Shown: positions 32,634-41,988 of the stretch, piece by piece | Layout of the letters: the number at the start of each line of letters is the position of its first letter | Position numbering within the stretch: the first letter of the stretch is position 1 | Assembly (NCBI GenBank): GCA_947502635.1 | Contig: CANNAN010000019.1 | Span: 1 to 64,000 of the forward strand | Reading direction: 5' to 3' | Source of the DNA: an uncultured Flavobacteriaceae bacterium | Lineage (GTDB): Bacteria > Bacteroidota > Bacteroidia > Flavobacteriales > Flavobacteriaceae | Length of the DNA: 64,000 bases | The notes under the pieces: model-generated | Told to the model about the DNA's origin: nothing | The model's database searches: none | What the model saw: the letters and a program-made list of their open reading frames with translations, nothing else | Position numbers and translations under genes: made by a program

Positions 32634-34871
32634 ATGAAAAATATACTTTATATAATATTAATACTTCCAATTATAATGTCATCTCAAGATAAAATTAGCG
32701 GGATGATTATGGAGGCAAATGTAAAAAATGAGTCTATTGGTTTGTCTGGTGCTAACGTCTATTGGCTAAATACTTCTGTTGGTGTTGTAACGGATATTGA
32801 CGGAACATTTAGTATTCCTTATAAAAAAGAATACAAGCAATTAGTAATTAGTTACGTAGGCTTTAAAACGGATACTTTAACTATCTCTGAACCTAAAATG
32901 ATACAGCATTGGTTACAACCTACTAGTAATTTGGATGAAATTACCGTAAAATCTAGAAAACAAGCGACTGCTAAATCATATTTACAGGCAACAAATGTAT
33001 TTACAGTAAGTAGTGATGAGTTATTAAAAGCAGCATGTTGCAACTTGTCTGAAAGTTTTGAAACCAATCCATCCATTGATGTGAATTTTGCCGATGCCGT
33101 TACTGGAACACGACAAATAAAAATGTTAGGACTTAATAGCCCATATATTTTAATTGCTACCGAAAATATTCCATCTATTCGTGGGGCTTCACAAGCTTTT
33201 GGATTGAGTTTTATTCCAGGTACTTGGGTTGAGAGTATTCAAATTACTAAGGGAGCTGGGAGTGTGGTTAATGGTTATGAAAGTATTGCGGGACAGATTA
33301 ATGCAGAATTGGTAAAGCCATCAACCGATAATAAGTTATTTGTGAATTTATACGGAGCCAGTAGCGAACGATTAGAATTGAATACACATATCAATACTAA
33401 GGTGAATGATAAATGGTATACTGGATTGTATTTACACGGAAACACTCATAATAAAAAACATGATGTTAATAATGATGGTTTTATGGATATGCCTAAGTAC
33501 AATCAAATTAATATTATGAACCGTTGGCAATATACCAATGCCGAAAAAGGTTTTGTGAGTTTTATAAATCTAAAATTTTTAAATGATGAAAAACAAACAG
33601 GAGAACTTGATTTTAATCCAGAGACAGACAAATTAACGACTAATAACTGGGGTAGCGAGATTGATACTCGACGTTATGAAGTATCGGCTAAATTGGGCTA
33701 TGTAAATCCAGAAATACCGTATCAAAGTTTAGGGGTTCAAACAGCATTTAGTAGTCATAAGCAGGATTCTTATTTTGGATTGAATCGATACGATATTACC
33801 CATAATAGTTTGTATGCTAATGCCATTTACAATTCTATTATTAGTGATTCCAGACACAAGATAAAAACAGGAGTGAGTTATACTTACGATCATTACGATG
33901 AACTTGTTAATGTAACAGATTATGAAAGAACAGAAAGATCTGTCGGAGCATTTTTTGAATACAATTACGATAATTTAGATAAGTTGAATGTAACGGCGGG
34001 TATTCGTATTGATGACCATAATTTGTTAGGCACGTTTGTAACGCCACGAGTACATGCACGCTATACGCCTTGGGAGAAATCTGCTTTACGAGCGTCTTTT
34101 GGACGTGGAAAACGGAGTGCTAATATTTTTGCAGAAAATCAGCAGTTGTTTTCAACATCACGATCCATAAACATAGTAAACACTAATGGTAATGTTTATG
34201 GCTTAGATCCAGAAATTGCATGGAATTATGGCCTGTCTTATTTACAAGGATTTAATCTTTTTGGAAGAAAAGCAGATGTTACTTTAGATTATTATAAAAC
34301 CGATTTTAAAAACCAGATCGTGGTAGATTATGAAAACCCACAAGAAGTGAGTTTCTATAATTTAGAAGGTGATAGTTATGCGAATAGTTTTCAAGCAGAA
34401 TTTAATTATAATGTGTTTGAATATTTCGATTTACGAATGGCTTATAAATATTATGATGTTAAAACCGATTATAACTCAGGTAAATTATCAAAACCATTAG
34501 TGCCAACAAATCGTTTGTTTGCCAATGCATCTTATGAAACACGTATGCATGGCGATGATAAAGGACGGTGGAAGTTTGATGCGACGTTTAATTGGTTGGG
34601 AGCGCAGCGTTTTACTTCTACGGTAGGAAACCCAGTGTTGTATCAATTACCAAATAAAACACCAACACTAGCGACTTTAAATGCTCAAGTAACTAAAGTA
34701 TTTTCTCCAAAATTTGAAGTATATTTAGGAGGCGAAAACATAACAAATGTAAGACAAGCGAATCCTATTTTAGGAGCCGACGATCCTTTTGGAGCGAATT
34801 TTGATACCACATTTGTATACGGTCCCATTTTTGGAAGTATGTATTATGCAGGATTGCGATTTAAAATTTAA
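32634..34871 (+). CDS. TonB-dependent receptor with carboxypeptidase-like N-terminal domain (metal-type)
   Basis: 745 residues: signal peptide, a carboxypeptidase-regulatory-like domain (about 20-100; GANVYWLNTSVGVVTDIDGT), plug (about 115-225; MLGLNSPYILIATENIPSI, ITKGAGSVVNGYESIAGQIN) and a beta-barrel ending YYAGLRFKI with a terminal aromatic-rich strand. The plug has an unusual Cys pair (LKAACCNLSESF) shared by receptors located with HMA proteins. The ligand is probably copper or another heavy metal complex. It imports across the outer membrane using TonB energy. Confidence 0.9.
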   Translation: MKNILYIILILPIIMSSQDKISGMIMEANVKNESIGLSGANVYWLNTSVGVVTDIDGTFSIPYKKEYKQLVISYVGFKTDTLTISEPKMIQHWLQPTSNLDEITVKSRKQATAKSYLQATNVFTVSSDELLKAACCNLSESFETNPSIDVNFADAVTGTRQIKMLGLNSPYILIATENIPSIRGASQAFGLSFIPGTWVESIQITKGAGSVVNGYESIAGQINAELVKPSTDNKLFVNLYGASSERLELNTHINTKVNDKWYTGLYLHGNTHNKKHDVNNDGFMDMPKYNQINIMNRWQYTNAEKGFVSFINLKFLNDEKQTGELDFNPETDKLTTNNWGSEIDTRRYEVSAKLGYVNPEIPYQSLGVQTAFSSHKQDSYFGLNRYDITHNSLYANAIYNSIISDSRHKIKTGVSYTYDHYDELVNVTDYERTERSVGAFFEYNYDNLDKLNVTAGIRIDDHNLLGTFVTPRVHARYTPWEKSALRASFGRGKRSANIFAENQQLFSTSRSINIVNTNGNVYGLDPEIAWNYGLSYLQGFNLFGRKADVTLDYYKTDFKNQIVVDYENPQEVSFYNLEGDSYANSFQAEFNYNVFEYFDLRMAYKYYDVKTDYNSGKLSKPLVPTNRLFANASYETRMHGDDKGRWKFDATFNWLGAQRFTSTVGNPVLYQLPNKTPTLATLNAQVTKVFSPKFEVYLGGENITNVRQANPILGADDPFGANFDTTFVYGPIFGSMYYAGLRFKI

Positions 34872-34900
34872 TTCATGAGAAGATGGGAATCCTTTGAATT

Positions 34901-34979
34901 GTCGTTCCTGCGAAGGCAGGAATCTTATAAATTGAAAATTAATTACAGTAAAGTGAATTCCTGCCTTCGCAGGAATGAC
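34901..34979. repeat. REP/MITE-like inverted repeat
   Basis: Two 24-base arms face each other: GTCGTTCCTGCGAAGGCAGG at 34901 and its complement ending CGCAGGAATGAC at 34979, separated by about 30 AT-rich bases. Each arm is itself a small hairpin (CCTGC..GCAGG). A degenerate pair lies between groS and groL, and a half copy before the sigma-54 regulator. Such elements are common in flavobacteria; mobility depends on a transposase in trans. Confidence 0.75.
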
Positions 34980-34997
34980 AAATAAAATAAAAGAATT

Positions 34998-35387
34998 ATG
35001 AAAAAACTAATAACACTATTAATCGTACTAATAACAGCAACAGCATTTGCACAAAATAAAAATGCCAGAGCTTCTATGGAAGTAGATGGCGTTTGTTTAA
35101 TGTGTAAAACCCGTATTGAAAAAGCAAGTTTAAATACTAAAGGTGTTAAGTCTGCCGTGTGGAATGTGAAAACACACGAATTAAAGTTGATTTTTGATGA
35201 ACGAAAAACCAACTTAAAAACCATACAAGAAAATATCCTTGCTGTGGGTCATGATACGAAAGAAATAAAAGCTACAGATGAGGCCTATGCTACGGTACAT
35301 CCTTGTTGTAGGTACAGAGATGAGTCTGTTAAAGACGATCATAAGGAAGGTGAGGAGCATAAAGAAGAAGATGGTCATAATCATTAG
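34998..35387 (+). CDS. Exported HMA-domain protein with His-rich tail
   Basis: 129 residues: signal peptide (LITLLIVLITATAFAQ), a heavy-metal-associated domain with the metal site VDGVCLMCKTRIEKAS (CxxC), a second Cys pair (HPCCRYRD) and an acidic His-rich tail (HKEGEEHKEEDGHNH). Periplasmic metal chaperone for the system formed with the preceding three genes. Separated from the receptor gene by the REP element, and followed by a strong terminator. Confidence 0.88.
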   Translation: MKKLITLLIVLITATAFAQNKNARASMEVDGVCLMCKTRIEKASLNTKGVKSAVWNVKTHELKLIFDERKTNLKTIQENILAVGHDTKEIKATDEAYATVHPCCRYRDESVKDDHKEGEEHKEEDGHNH

Positions 35388-35413
35388 AATTGGAGATCAT
35401 AATTGAAATTTCG

Positions 35414-35449
35414 AAAAGCCCAAAATATTTGTTTTGGGCTTTTTTTTTG
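35414..35449 (+). terminator. Rho-independent terminator of the metal module
   Basis: AAAAGCCCAAAA pairs with TTTTGGGCTTTT across the loop TATTTG, followed by a T-run to 35448. It lies 27 bases after the HMA-protein stop codon. Confidence 0.9.
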
Positions 35450-35631
35450 CTATTATACTTGCTATAATCTAAAAATGATTATATATCAAATTGTTAACAT
35501 TAGAGGCTTAAATACTATCAAAAATCCATTTGATTTTTATAAAAATGAGCTTCAAAATAATTACATTTGAAAGAGAAATAAACATCATAAAGAGTGTCGG
35601 TACACTTGTTATAGAACATTAGAGAAACATT

Positions 35632-36153
35632 ATGAATAAAAGAAAAATAATTCTGAATTTATGTACAAGTCTCGATTCTTATATAGAAGGACAAAATGGC
35701 GAAATTGATTGGTGTTTTACAGATCAAGATTATGGAATGACAGAATTTTTAAACCAAATTGATGCCATCTTTTTTGGACGAAAAAGCTATGAACAGTTAG
35801 TTCGGGAAATGCCAAATGCGTTTTCGGACAAAAGGAAAGTGGTATTCTCTAAAACTCTAAATAGCAATGATAGTAATCTGAAGATAATTAGTGAAAACTT
35901 TGAAAAGGAAGTTATCAAAATAATAAACTCTGAAGGAAAAGATATTTGGTTATTTGGTGGCGCGAGTTTGGTGACGGATATGATTAACGCTAACCTTGTT
36001 GATGAGTTAATGATTTCTATTCATCCGCTAATCCTTGGAAGCGGAAAACCATTATTTATTGATATTCAGAATAGGAGAAAATTAAAATTGATTGATAACA
36101 AAACATTTTCTTCAGGCTTGGTTCAGCTTTTATATAAAGTTGAAGAAAAATAA
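35632..36153 (+). CDS. Dihydrofolate-reductase-fold protein (RibD C-terminal family)
   Basis: 173 residues with the RibD_C/dihydrofolate reductase fold. NLCTSLDSYIEGQNGEIDW near the start, FFGRKSYEQL and the NADPH loop DIWLFGGASLVTDMI are typical, as is VDELMISIHPLILGSGKPLF. It is a stand-alone member, not fused to a deaminase, so it is not the riboflavin enzyme itself; its substrate is unknown. Single-gene unit with a hairpin right after the stop. Confidence 0.88.
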   Translation: MNKRKIILNLCTSLDSYIEGQNGEIDWCFTDQDYGMTEFLNQIDAIFFGRKSYEQLVREMPNAFSDKRKVVFSKTLNSNDSNLKIISENFEKEVIKIINSEGKDIWLFGGASLVTDMINANLVDELMISIHPLILGSGKPLFIDIQNRRKLKLIDNKTFSSGLVQLLYKVEEK

Positions 36154-36156
36154 TGT

Positions 36157-36175
36157 TTTTCTGCATTGCAGAAAA
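36157..36175 (+). terminator. Hairpin directly after the DHFR-like gene
   Basis: TTTTCTGC-ATT-GCAGAAAA, a perfect 8-bp stem 4 bases after the stop codon. There is no T-run after it on this strand, so termination is uncertain; it may instead stabilise the mRNA 3' end. A second weak hairpin (AACCGCA/TGCGGTT) lies at 36272-36308. Confidence 0.35.
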
Positions 36176-36350
36176 TGATAATAAGAATGAACTATTAAGA
36201 AAATCAATGAATATATAAAGAAGTAAGAATTATAATGACAGGAGTCACTAGTAGTAGTATTGGTAATGAAAAACCGCACGAGTTTTAAAAGATAATGATG
36301 CTGCGGTTCTAATTTTCTATTTACACAGTTTATTGGATCCTCTTGTGATA

Positions 36351-39300
36351 CTATTTATACCAAATTTTAAAATCATTATAAATATTATTATATCTAACTA
36401 AAGGAATATTTTTGTTTAATTTATTTCCAAAAGGATCTTTTTTATTATTTATTGAACAGTATTTAATAATCTCATTACAAAACTCTTGAACTGTTATTGC
36501 ATCTTTTGTCTTTATTAAATTTAAAATAGCGAGTGTTATCATACCATTTCCTTTTGTGCTGCTCTCATAATATTTATCAGTTCCTTCTGAAGCAGAAATT
36601 ACTGTAGTGCCATTTGTGATTTTAAGGTCTTCAAAAACTTTTCTCATTAAGTTAATTGCTTCTATTTCTTTTATAGTTTTTGCATTAAAAACTTCTCCTG
36701 AATAGCATGTGTTTAATATTAAAAGCCTATTTCTAGATTTAGTCTTTCCAAGAAGTTCATCAAAATCGCTATAAGTTATTCCTGTGGTGTTAATATTATT
36801 TTGAGTTGAATTACTGGTGCAAAAGAAATATTCATTGTTAAATTGTATTGCATGACCAGAAACAAAAAAGAAAATGATATCATTTTCTTTGGCTTCAGAT
36901 AAAAAGGTTGAAATTTGTTTTAAACTATTTTTGGTGACTTCCTTATCTGTAAGGCTTAATGATTTTATAGGGTTAGAATTAGTTTTTATAAAAATGTCTT
37001 CAATTGTTTTAGCATCTTTTGACGAGTTAGGAGTTTCTTTTAAATATTGATATTTGGAAACCCCAAGTGAAACAACAAATAAATTGGGAAGCGTTGTGTT
37101 TTTTACTTTTTCGATATTTATTTCTTCTTTTTCAGAAAAAACACCTTTTTCATTTGCTACGGAAATTAGTATTTTGTTTTTCCCATTAGAAAGTACTAAT
37201 GGTATGGTAGTATTGTATTGTGTTTTGTTTTTTATATCATAATCTAAGCTTTTAATGAGAACACCATTGACAGTAATCTGTAGTTTTTTTAAATTATATA
37301 TATTGTCTTCTGCTTTTATATTGATTTTTATTGAAGAACTATTTGTTTTATTTGGAAGAGATGCCCTATTAACTATGGCAAGTTCTGGTGTATGGATATC
37401 AGATTTCAAATCTCCCTCTTTTTTACCAATACGTTGCAATCTCTTTTTATAAGCTAGATTGTAAAGGTCTTTATTTTTATAAATACGATCCCCTAACGTT
37501 TCTTTTATAGATTCTATAACCAAATCAGGTCTGTGGTACTTTAAATCAAATTGTTCAAAGTTATAGGCTCTGTTATTTTTTAGTATAGAAACTAGTTCAT
37601 ATCCTTTTTCTTTATTGAAGTAGTAGTTGTTGGGAAGAATAATGATGCTACTTTTATTGTCAGAATGATGGTACTTCTCGTAGAGTTTATTATCTAATGA
37701 TGTATCGTAAAAAAACATACCTCCGTTAGTGGTTACAAGTAGTTTTTTATTATCGCTGATATCAAAACCGTCAAAAGAATTGTTTAATAACTGAGATGTT
37801 CCTGTGTTTAGGTTTAATAATGTATTGTTTTTTTTACCATACAAAATAGCGATATCACTATTTATAAGGTCAAATTTTCCATTCCCAACTTTATCTTTTT
37901 GGGAAAATGTGAAACGTTTTTCTATCTTTTCTGTATTAAAATCTATGATTTTAATTTCGGTAGTACCATTTTTATGATGCCTTGAAAAAAAATTATTCGT
38001 TGAAGGTATCATTTGAGAGATCCCGTTAATTTCTTTTGGTAAAGCTTTTAAAGTTTTAAGCTTTAGGTCGTATATATAATTAGAGTGGGATGTGTAATTA
38101 TCTGTTTGTCCCACTACGGGCAGGTTGAAAGAAGAAATAAGTATTTTGTCTTTGTTAGTATTAAAACTTATCGTTGATGCAACTCCAGATACTTTGATTT
38201 CTTCAATTGGGTCTAAAAAATTTTTTTTAATTTGAAAGAGTTTAATTTTTACTTCTTGCTTATCTACAGGGCTACCATTAAACTTATATGTTTTATTAAC
38301 TATATGTTTCATTATGCCTGCACTCAATTTATCTAAATTTGCTTTTTTATTAGGGTTTTTTACTAAAGAAGAAAATGCATTAGCGAAGCTATTTACTGGT
38401 ACCAACGCAACATATTCTAAGTCGTCATCTATAAAATAGGTCGTGAAAGGAGATTCGCTAAGTCGTATGGAGTCTAAAACTTGAAGAGGCGTAATGTTCC
38501 AGAGCTTTAAATAATTATCGGTTTTAGTAATGCCTGTATGTCTCTTTTTACTGTATTTAAAACTAAAAGATTTATTTTCTTTTTTAAGGCTTATTACATT
38601 TTGGTTTTTAAAATCAAAATGTTCTAAATAAGATCCTTTTTTATAAATGACTGTAGAGTCGGAAGTGAAAAAAGGAGAAGAGACTTTAGCTAGATTAGAT
38701 TGAAATATGTCGTTAGTATTATATTCATAATTCCAAACACGTATAACTCTTTGTTGGCTTAAAGTGTAATAAACCTCTTTCTTGTTTGGATCTACATGCA
38801 TAATAGCCAATCGTGTTAAACTTTTAATAAAGGGTATATCAAGATCTTCTTTTTTGATAATAGCATCAGTTTTTAAATTTATGATGTGTTTTCCTGTTTT
38901 TATATCCCATACGTAAATATCTCTATTTTCATCAGAAGTTATAATGGTTTCTGCATCTGGAATAATAGCTTCATTAAATATAGCGTCATGACTTAATAAA
39001 TTTGTAACATTATTATCTTTTACAGAATATAATTCTAGATAAGATTTATCATTAGGTTTTATATTTCCTGTTCTTTTTGACCTAGAAAGCGTTTGCATAT
39101 GTCTACAGTTTACTACAAGGCCGTGTTCTAAATTCCAGTTCGCACTTGCTGTTTTATGACCTATTTCCGAATGGAGCTGTCGTGCCATCGATGTGTTGAG
39201 TCCAAAGTTTTTTGAGAGAATTTCATAATCTATGTCAAATGAATCCAAATTCCACTTTTGATATGTAATAGGTTGATTGAGCTGTAAATCGTTTCCTTTG

Positions 39301-39905
39301 AATAGGAAAAAATGTTTGTCATCGTTAGAAAATTCAAAATCTTTAATTTTAATGAAAATATCGTTCTTAATATTAAGATGTTTTAAAACCGAAAAAATAC
39401 CATCACGATCCTGATAGATTTTTATTCCACGATCCTTATGAATAATCGCAATTTTATCTCCATATTTATTAAACCTTACTTTTGTGAAAGCATCAATTAA
39501 AGGGTCCGTTTTAGAATCTAATATTAGAAAAGGTTTGTTCTCTTCAAGCCTAAATAATTCTATGATATAATGTTTTTTCTCTTTTGGATTGCTCTTTAGT
39601 AATGCATAGATGTCTCCAAAATAATTAACATCAAAGTTGTTAACTCTTTCGTTTGGATCGAGTTTTTTTTTAAATAAAATTCTTCGAGAGTTTGTACTCC
39701 AAATTTCTAATTGATTCCCTGCTAAAAGGATTAATTTAGATCTATCTCCACTAAGTTTAAAATTAACTCCAAGTGACCTAGGGCTTATTGATAATTCTGA
39801 AGCAGGTTTTTGAATAAAGAGAACTTCTTTATTTTGAGTAAACGATATGTAAGGAGAATGAAATATAGTTATGAGTAATAAAAATAGTATGCTATTATAT
39901 TTCAT
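36351..39905 (-). CDS. Exported caspase-like (C14) protein with beta-propeller region
   Basis: 1184 residues with a signal peptide (ILFLLLITIFHSPYISFTQ). Residues about 30-850 are WD40-like blades (WSTNSRRILFKKK, YVWDIKTGKHI, RVWNYEYNTNDIF). An Ig-like stretch (about 860-940) leads to a C-terminal caspase domain with the catalytic dyad His1018 (FFFVSGHAI) and Cys1067 (LILNTCYSGEV), so the protease should be active. Bacterial caspase-fold proteases cleave specific partners and several work in defence or signalling; most are cytosolic, whereas this one is exported. It is last of a three-gene run and divergent from a sensor kinase. Target unknown. Confidence 0.88.
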   Translation of the reverse strand: MKYNSILFLLLITIFHSPYISFTQNKEVLFIQKPASELSISPRSLGVNFKLSGDRSKLILLAGNQLEIWSTNSRRILFKKKLDPNERVNNFDVNYFGDIYALLKSNPKEKKHYIIELFRLEENKPFLILDSKTDPLIDAFTKVRFNKYGDKIAIIHKDRGIKIYQDRDGIFSVLKHLNIKNDIFIKIKDFEFSNDDKHFFLFKGNDLQLNQPITYQKWNLDSFDIDYEILSKNFGLNTSMARQLHSEIGHKTASANWNLEHGLVVNCRHMQTLSRSKRTGNIKPNDKSYLELYSVKDNNVTNLLSHDAIFNEAIIPDAETIITSDENRDIYVWDIKTGKHIINLKTDAIIKKEDLDIPFIKSLTRLAIMHVDPNKKEVYYTLSQQRVIRVWNYEYNTNDIFQSNLAKVSSPFFTSDSTVIYKKGSYLEHFDFKNQNVISLKKENKSFSFKYSKKRHTGITKTDNYLKLWNITPLQVLDSIRLSESPFTTYFIDDDLEYVALVPVNSFANAFSSLVKNPNKKANLDKLSAGIMKHIVNKTYKFNGSPVDKQEVKIKLFQIKKNFLDPIEEIKVSGVASTISFNTNKDKILISSFNLPVVGQTDNYTSHSNYIYDLKLKTLKALPKEINGISQMIPSTNNFFSRHHKNGTTEIKIIDFNTEKIEKRFTFSQKDKVGNGKFDLINSDIAILYGKKNNTLLNLNTGTSQLLNNSFDGFDISDNKKLLVTTNGGMFFYDTSLDNKLYEKYHHSDNKSSIIILPNNYYFNKEKGYELVSILKNNRAYNFEQFDLKYHRPDLVIESIKETLGDRIYKNKDLYNLAYKKRLQRIGKKEGDLKSDIHTPELAIVNRASLPNKTNSSSIKINIKAEDNIYNLKKLQITVNGVLIKSLDYDIKNKTQYNTTIPLVLSNGKNKILISVANEKGVFSEKEEINIEKVKNTTLPNLFVVSLGVSKYQYLKETPNSSKDAKTIEDIFIKTNSNPIKSLSLTDKEVTKNSLKQISTFLSEAKENDIIFFFVSGHAIQFNNEYFFCTSNSTQNNINTTGITYSDFDELLGKTKSRNRLLILNTCYSGEVFNAKTIKEIEAINLMRKVFEDLKITNGTTVISASEGTDKYYESSTKGNGMITLAILNLIKTKDAITVQEFCNEIIKYCSINNKKDPFGNKLNKNIPLVRYNNIYNDFKIWYK

Positions 39906-39998
39906 AAGCCGTATTTTGAATTATTTTAATGAGATTTATATCAAAAATAACATGAATTATTATTAAATTTTTGCGATAAGTCGCAATAGTAATATGCA

Positions 39999-40718
39999 CT
40001 AAATCTCAACTATGAAGGGTGTGGATTGGATAATTTGTCCATTAGTAAACTTAAAGTTAATATGTAATAATACTTTTGTTTTTTCAAAACTAACATTCCA
40101 ATGTTTAGAAGGAAATAGCCTTAAGTTTAGAGCTAGTCCGCCATCTTTAACAGCATGAGCTTGACTTAGCTTTATGAGTTGTTCCTGATTCGTTTTAGTG
40201 ATATCTATAAAAAGTTTTTCTCTTTCATCTTTTTTGTGATTAAAAAAATCTTTGTCCATACTTAGAGCCGTTTTGGCATAGTAAACATATACAGAAACTT
40301 CTTTGATATGATATGTTGTATTATTTTCTTGAAGTTCGAAAGCAAATCGTAATTCTGGTGAGGTTTGAATATATTTGGCATAACATATACTTAAATTTTC
40401 TTTCCAGAAAGAAGCTAAATCTTTCCCTTTATCTTGTTTCTTTATATCATTTTTTAATCTGTTAACTCTTAAATCACATTCTTTACAAAATGATATTAAG
40501 CCATCATCGGGATTAAATTCAAAGCTTTTGATGATCTCTGGAAATTTTAAAAATAAACTATCTGAGGTCACATAATCTATAAATAACTTTTTAGGATATG
40601 AATCTTCTCTATAATAGTCCGTATGGAGTTCCATCCCTAAAAACTTAACCTGTGGGGGATTTTGAGCTTGTATATTAGGAACACATAATAAAATTAAAAA
40701 AATGTATAAATTTTTCAT
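39999..40718 (-). CDS. Exported protein of unknown function beside the caspase gene
   Basis: 239 residues with a signal peptide ending near IQA-Q. The mature part is mixed alpha/beta with one Cys pair (FCKECDLRV, about residue 76) and no family I recognise; the last third looks like a beta-sandwich (NVSFEKTKVLLHINFKF). It lies 5 bases after the membrane protein at 40724 and 93 bases before the caspase gene, on the same strand, so it likely acts with them in the periplasm. Confidence 0.65.
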   Translation of the reverse strand: MKNLYIFLILLCVPNIQAQNPPQVKFLGMELHTDYYREDSYPKKLFIDYVTSDSLFLKFPEIIKSFEFNPDDGLISFCKECDLRVNRLKNDIKKQDKGKDLASFWKENLSICYAKYIQTSPELRFAFELQENNTTYHIKEVSVYVYYAKTALSMDKDFFNHKKDEREKLFIDITKTNQEQLIKLSQAHAVKDGGLALNLRLFPSKHWNVSFEKTKVLLHINFKFTNGQIIQSTPFIVEI

Positions 40719-40723
40719 TTATG

Positions 40724-41536
40724 TTAAATTTTAGATAAAACAACAGGATCCATAGGTTTCCAAATAGGTAATACTTCTATAATTTCTGCTCCAGGGTATT
40801 CTTTGCCGTCTTTATCTTGAGTAGAGTAAAAATATAATTCTAATTTACCCTTTTGTAATCTGGTTTTCAATATGTAATTATTTGCCTCTGTAAGTTTTCC
40901 TAATTCTTTCAACTTATTATTGGAATATATAAACACAGCGATCTCTTTCTCTTGATTTGAAGTTATTTCTACAGTTCTTTTAGACAAAAGATGATATCCA
41001 AAAAAACACATAGCTACTACAATGAAAAATGGTACTAATATTTTTTTCTTTTTAGTATTAATTGGCTTAAGCCTAGTATTAGGGGTGATTTCGGTTTGAC
41101 TTGTGGTTAAATCTTGTTTTGAAACAATGTTATCAGATTCTTTTTTTTTAGTTTCAAAAACAGTATCTATAATATAATCTAAGGGTTTGTTTTCTTGATA
41201 ATAAGACTGAATAGGGTCGTAATATTGCTCAATAAAATCTTTAAAATGAACAGGGTTTTTACCTTCAAAATAATAAGAAGTTAATATATTGAGTGTAATT
41301 ATAGAAGGTTTATTGAGCTTTTTAGTAGTGACTTCATCTTGTTTTAAATATGCTCTTAATTTAAAGGCCCTAAAAAATGCTTGAAAGTCTCTTGTTTTTT
41401 CATTAGGAGAATCCCAAGCAGCAATTTCTTTATAAATATTGTCTTCAGTTTTTCCAGAATCTTTTAGAATAGTATCTATCAAATAGATAAATCCTGGTAG
41501 CTGATCTTTATTTAGGGAATTAGGTGGCATTCTCAA
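40724..41536 (-). CDS. Single-pass membrane protein of unknown function, first gene of the caspase unit
   Basis: 270 residues: a cytoplasmic helical domain (about 1-155), one transmembrane segment (ILVPFFIVVAMCFFGYHLL, about 165-183) and a small extracytoplasmic domain (about 184-270; EITSNQEKEIAVFIYSNNK). This is the topology of a protein that passes a signal across the membrane. I do not recognise either domain. It heads the minus-strand set, divergent from the lipoprotein-kinase-regulator set, with a 177-base region between that should hold both promoters. Confidence 0.65.
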   Translation of the reverse strand: MRMPPNSLNKDQLPGFIYLIDTILKDSGKTEDNIYKEIAAWDSPNEKTRDFQAFFRAFKLRAYLKQDEVTTKKLNKPSIITLNILTSYYFEGKNPVHFKDFIEQYYDPIQSYYQENKPLDYIIDTVFETKKKESDNIVSKQDLTTSQTEITPNTRLKPINTKKKKILVPFFIVVAMCFFGYHLLSKRTVEITSNQEKEIAVFIYSNNKLKELGKLTEANNYILKTRLQKGKLELYFYSTQDKDGKEYPGAEIIEVLPIWKPMDPVVLSKI

Positions 41537-41713
41537 AAATATAAAAATATCTAGACTTTATTTATAAATAAAAGCATGTTATGATTAATCATGATGTAAC
41601 GCGATCAAATTCTTATTCAGTTATAAAGATCTTTACCAAGTAATTACAAAGGAACAGCGCTAATAATTAAAAGAGAGGCCTCTCATTTTTCTAACAATAT
41701 AAAAGTTTAAAAA

Positions 41714-41875
41714 ATGAGAAAATCAAGTAAAGTTTTATGGATTCTAGTAATGATTATAAATTTAAGTTTTGCATCATGTACGGCAACTAGTCTTACAGAA
41801 GGTAAAGATTCTGAAGTTGTTGCAACCGAAGGCGACACATCTGAAGATAAAGTAAGACCTGATGACAACCCATAA
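41714..41875 (+). CDS. Small lipoprotein
   Basis: A 53-residue gene. MRKSSKVLWILVMIINLSF is a lipoprotein signal with lipidated Cys at residue 22 (FASC). The mature 31 residues are acidic and disordered (EGDTSEDKVRPDDNP). It has a well-spaced start and is closed by a strong terminator. It is the first gene on the plus side of the caspase locus. Possibly a signalling or surface-display lipoprotein; function unknown. Confidence 0.65.
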   Translation: MRKSSKVLWILVMIINLSFASCTATSLTEGKDSEVVATEGDTSEDKVRPDDNP

Positions 41876-41895
41876 TTAATAAAATTATTTATTAT

Positions 41896-41927
41896 AAAGA
41901 CTGCATATTAATATGTAGTCTTTTTTT
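41896..41927 (+). terminator. Rho-independent terminator after the small lipoprotein
   Basis: AAAGACTGCAT-ATTA-ATATGTAGTCTTT is a near-perfect hairpin followed by TTTTT. It lies 20 bases after the lipoprotein stop and about 60 before the kinase gene, so partial read-through may set the ratio of lipoprotein to kinase. Confidence 0.85.
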
Positions 41928-41988
41928 ATATTTAGAAACCAATCAAAGAAAAGTTATTATTAGAATTTTTATACTTGTTATATTAATA

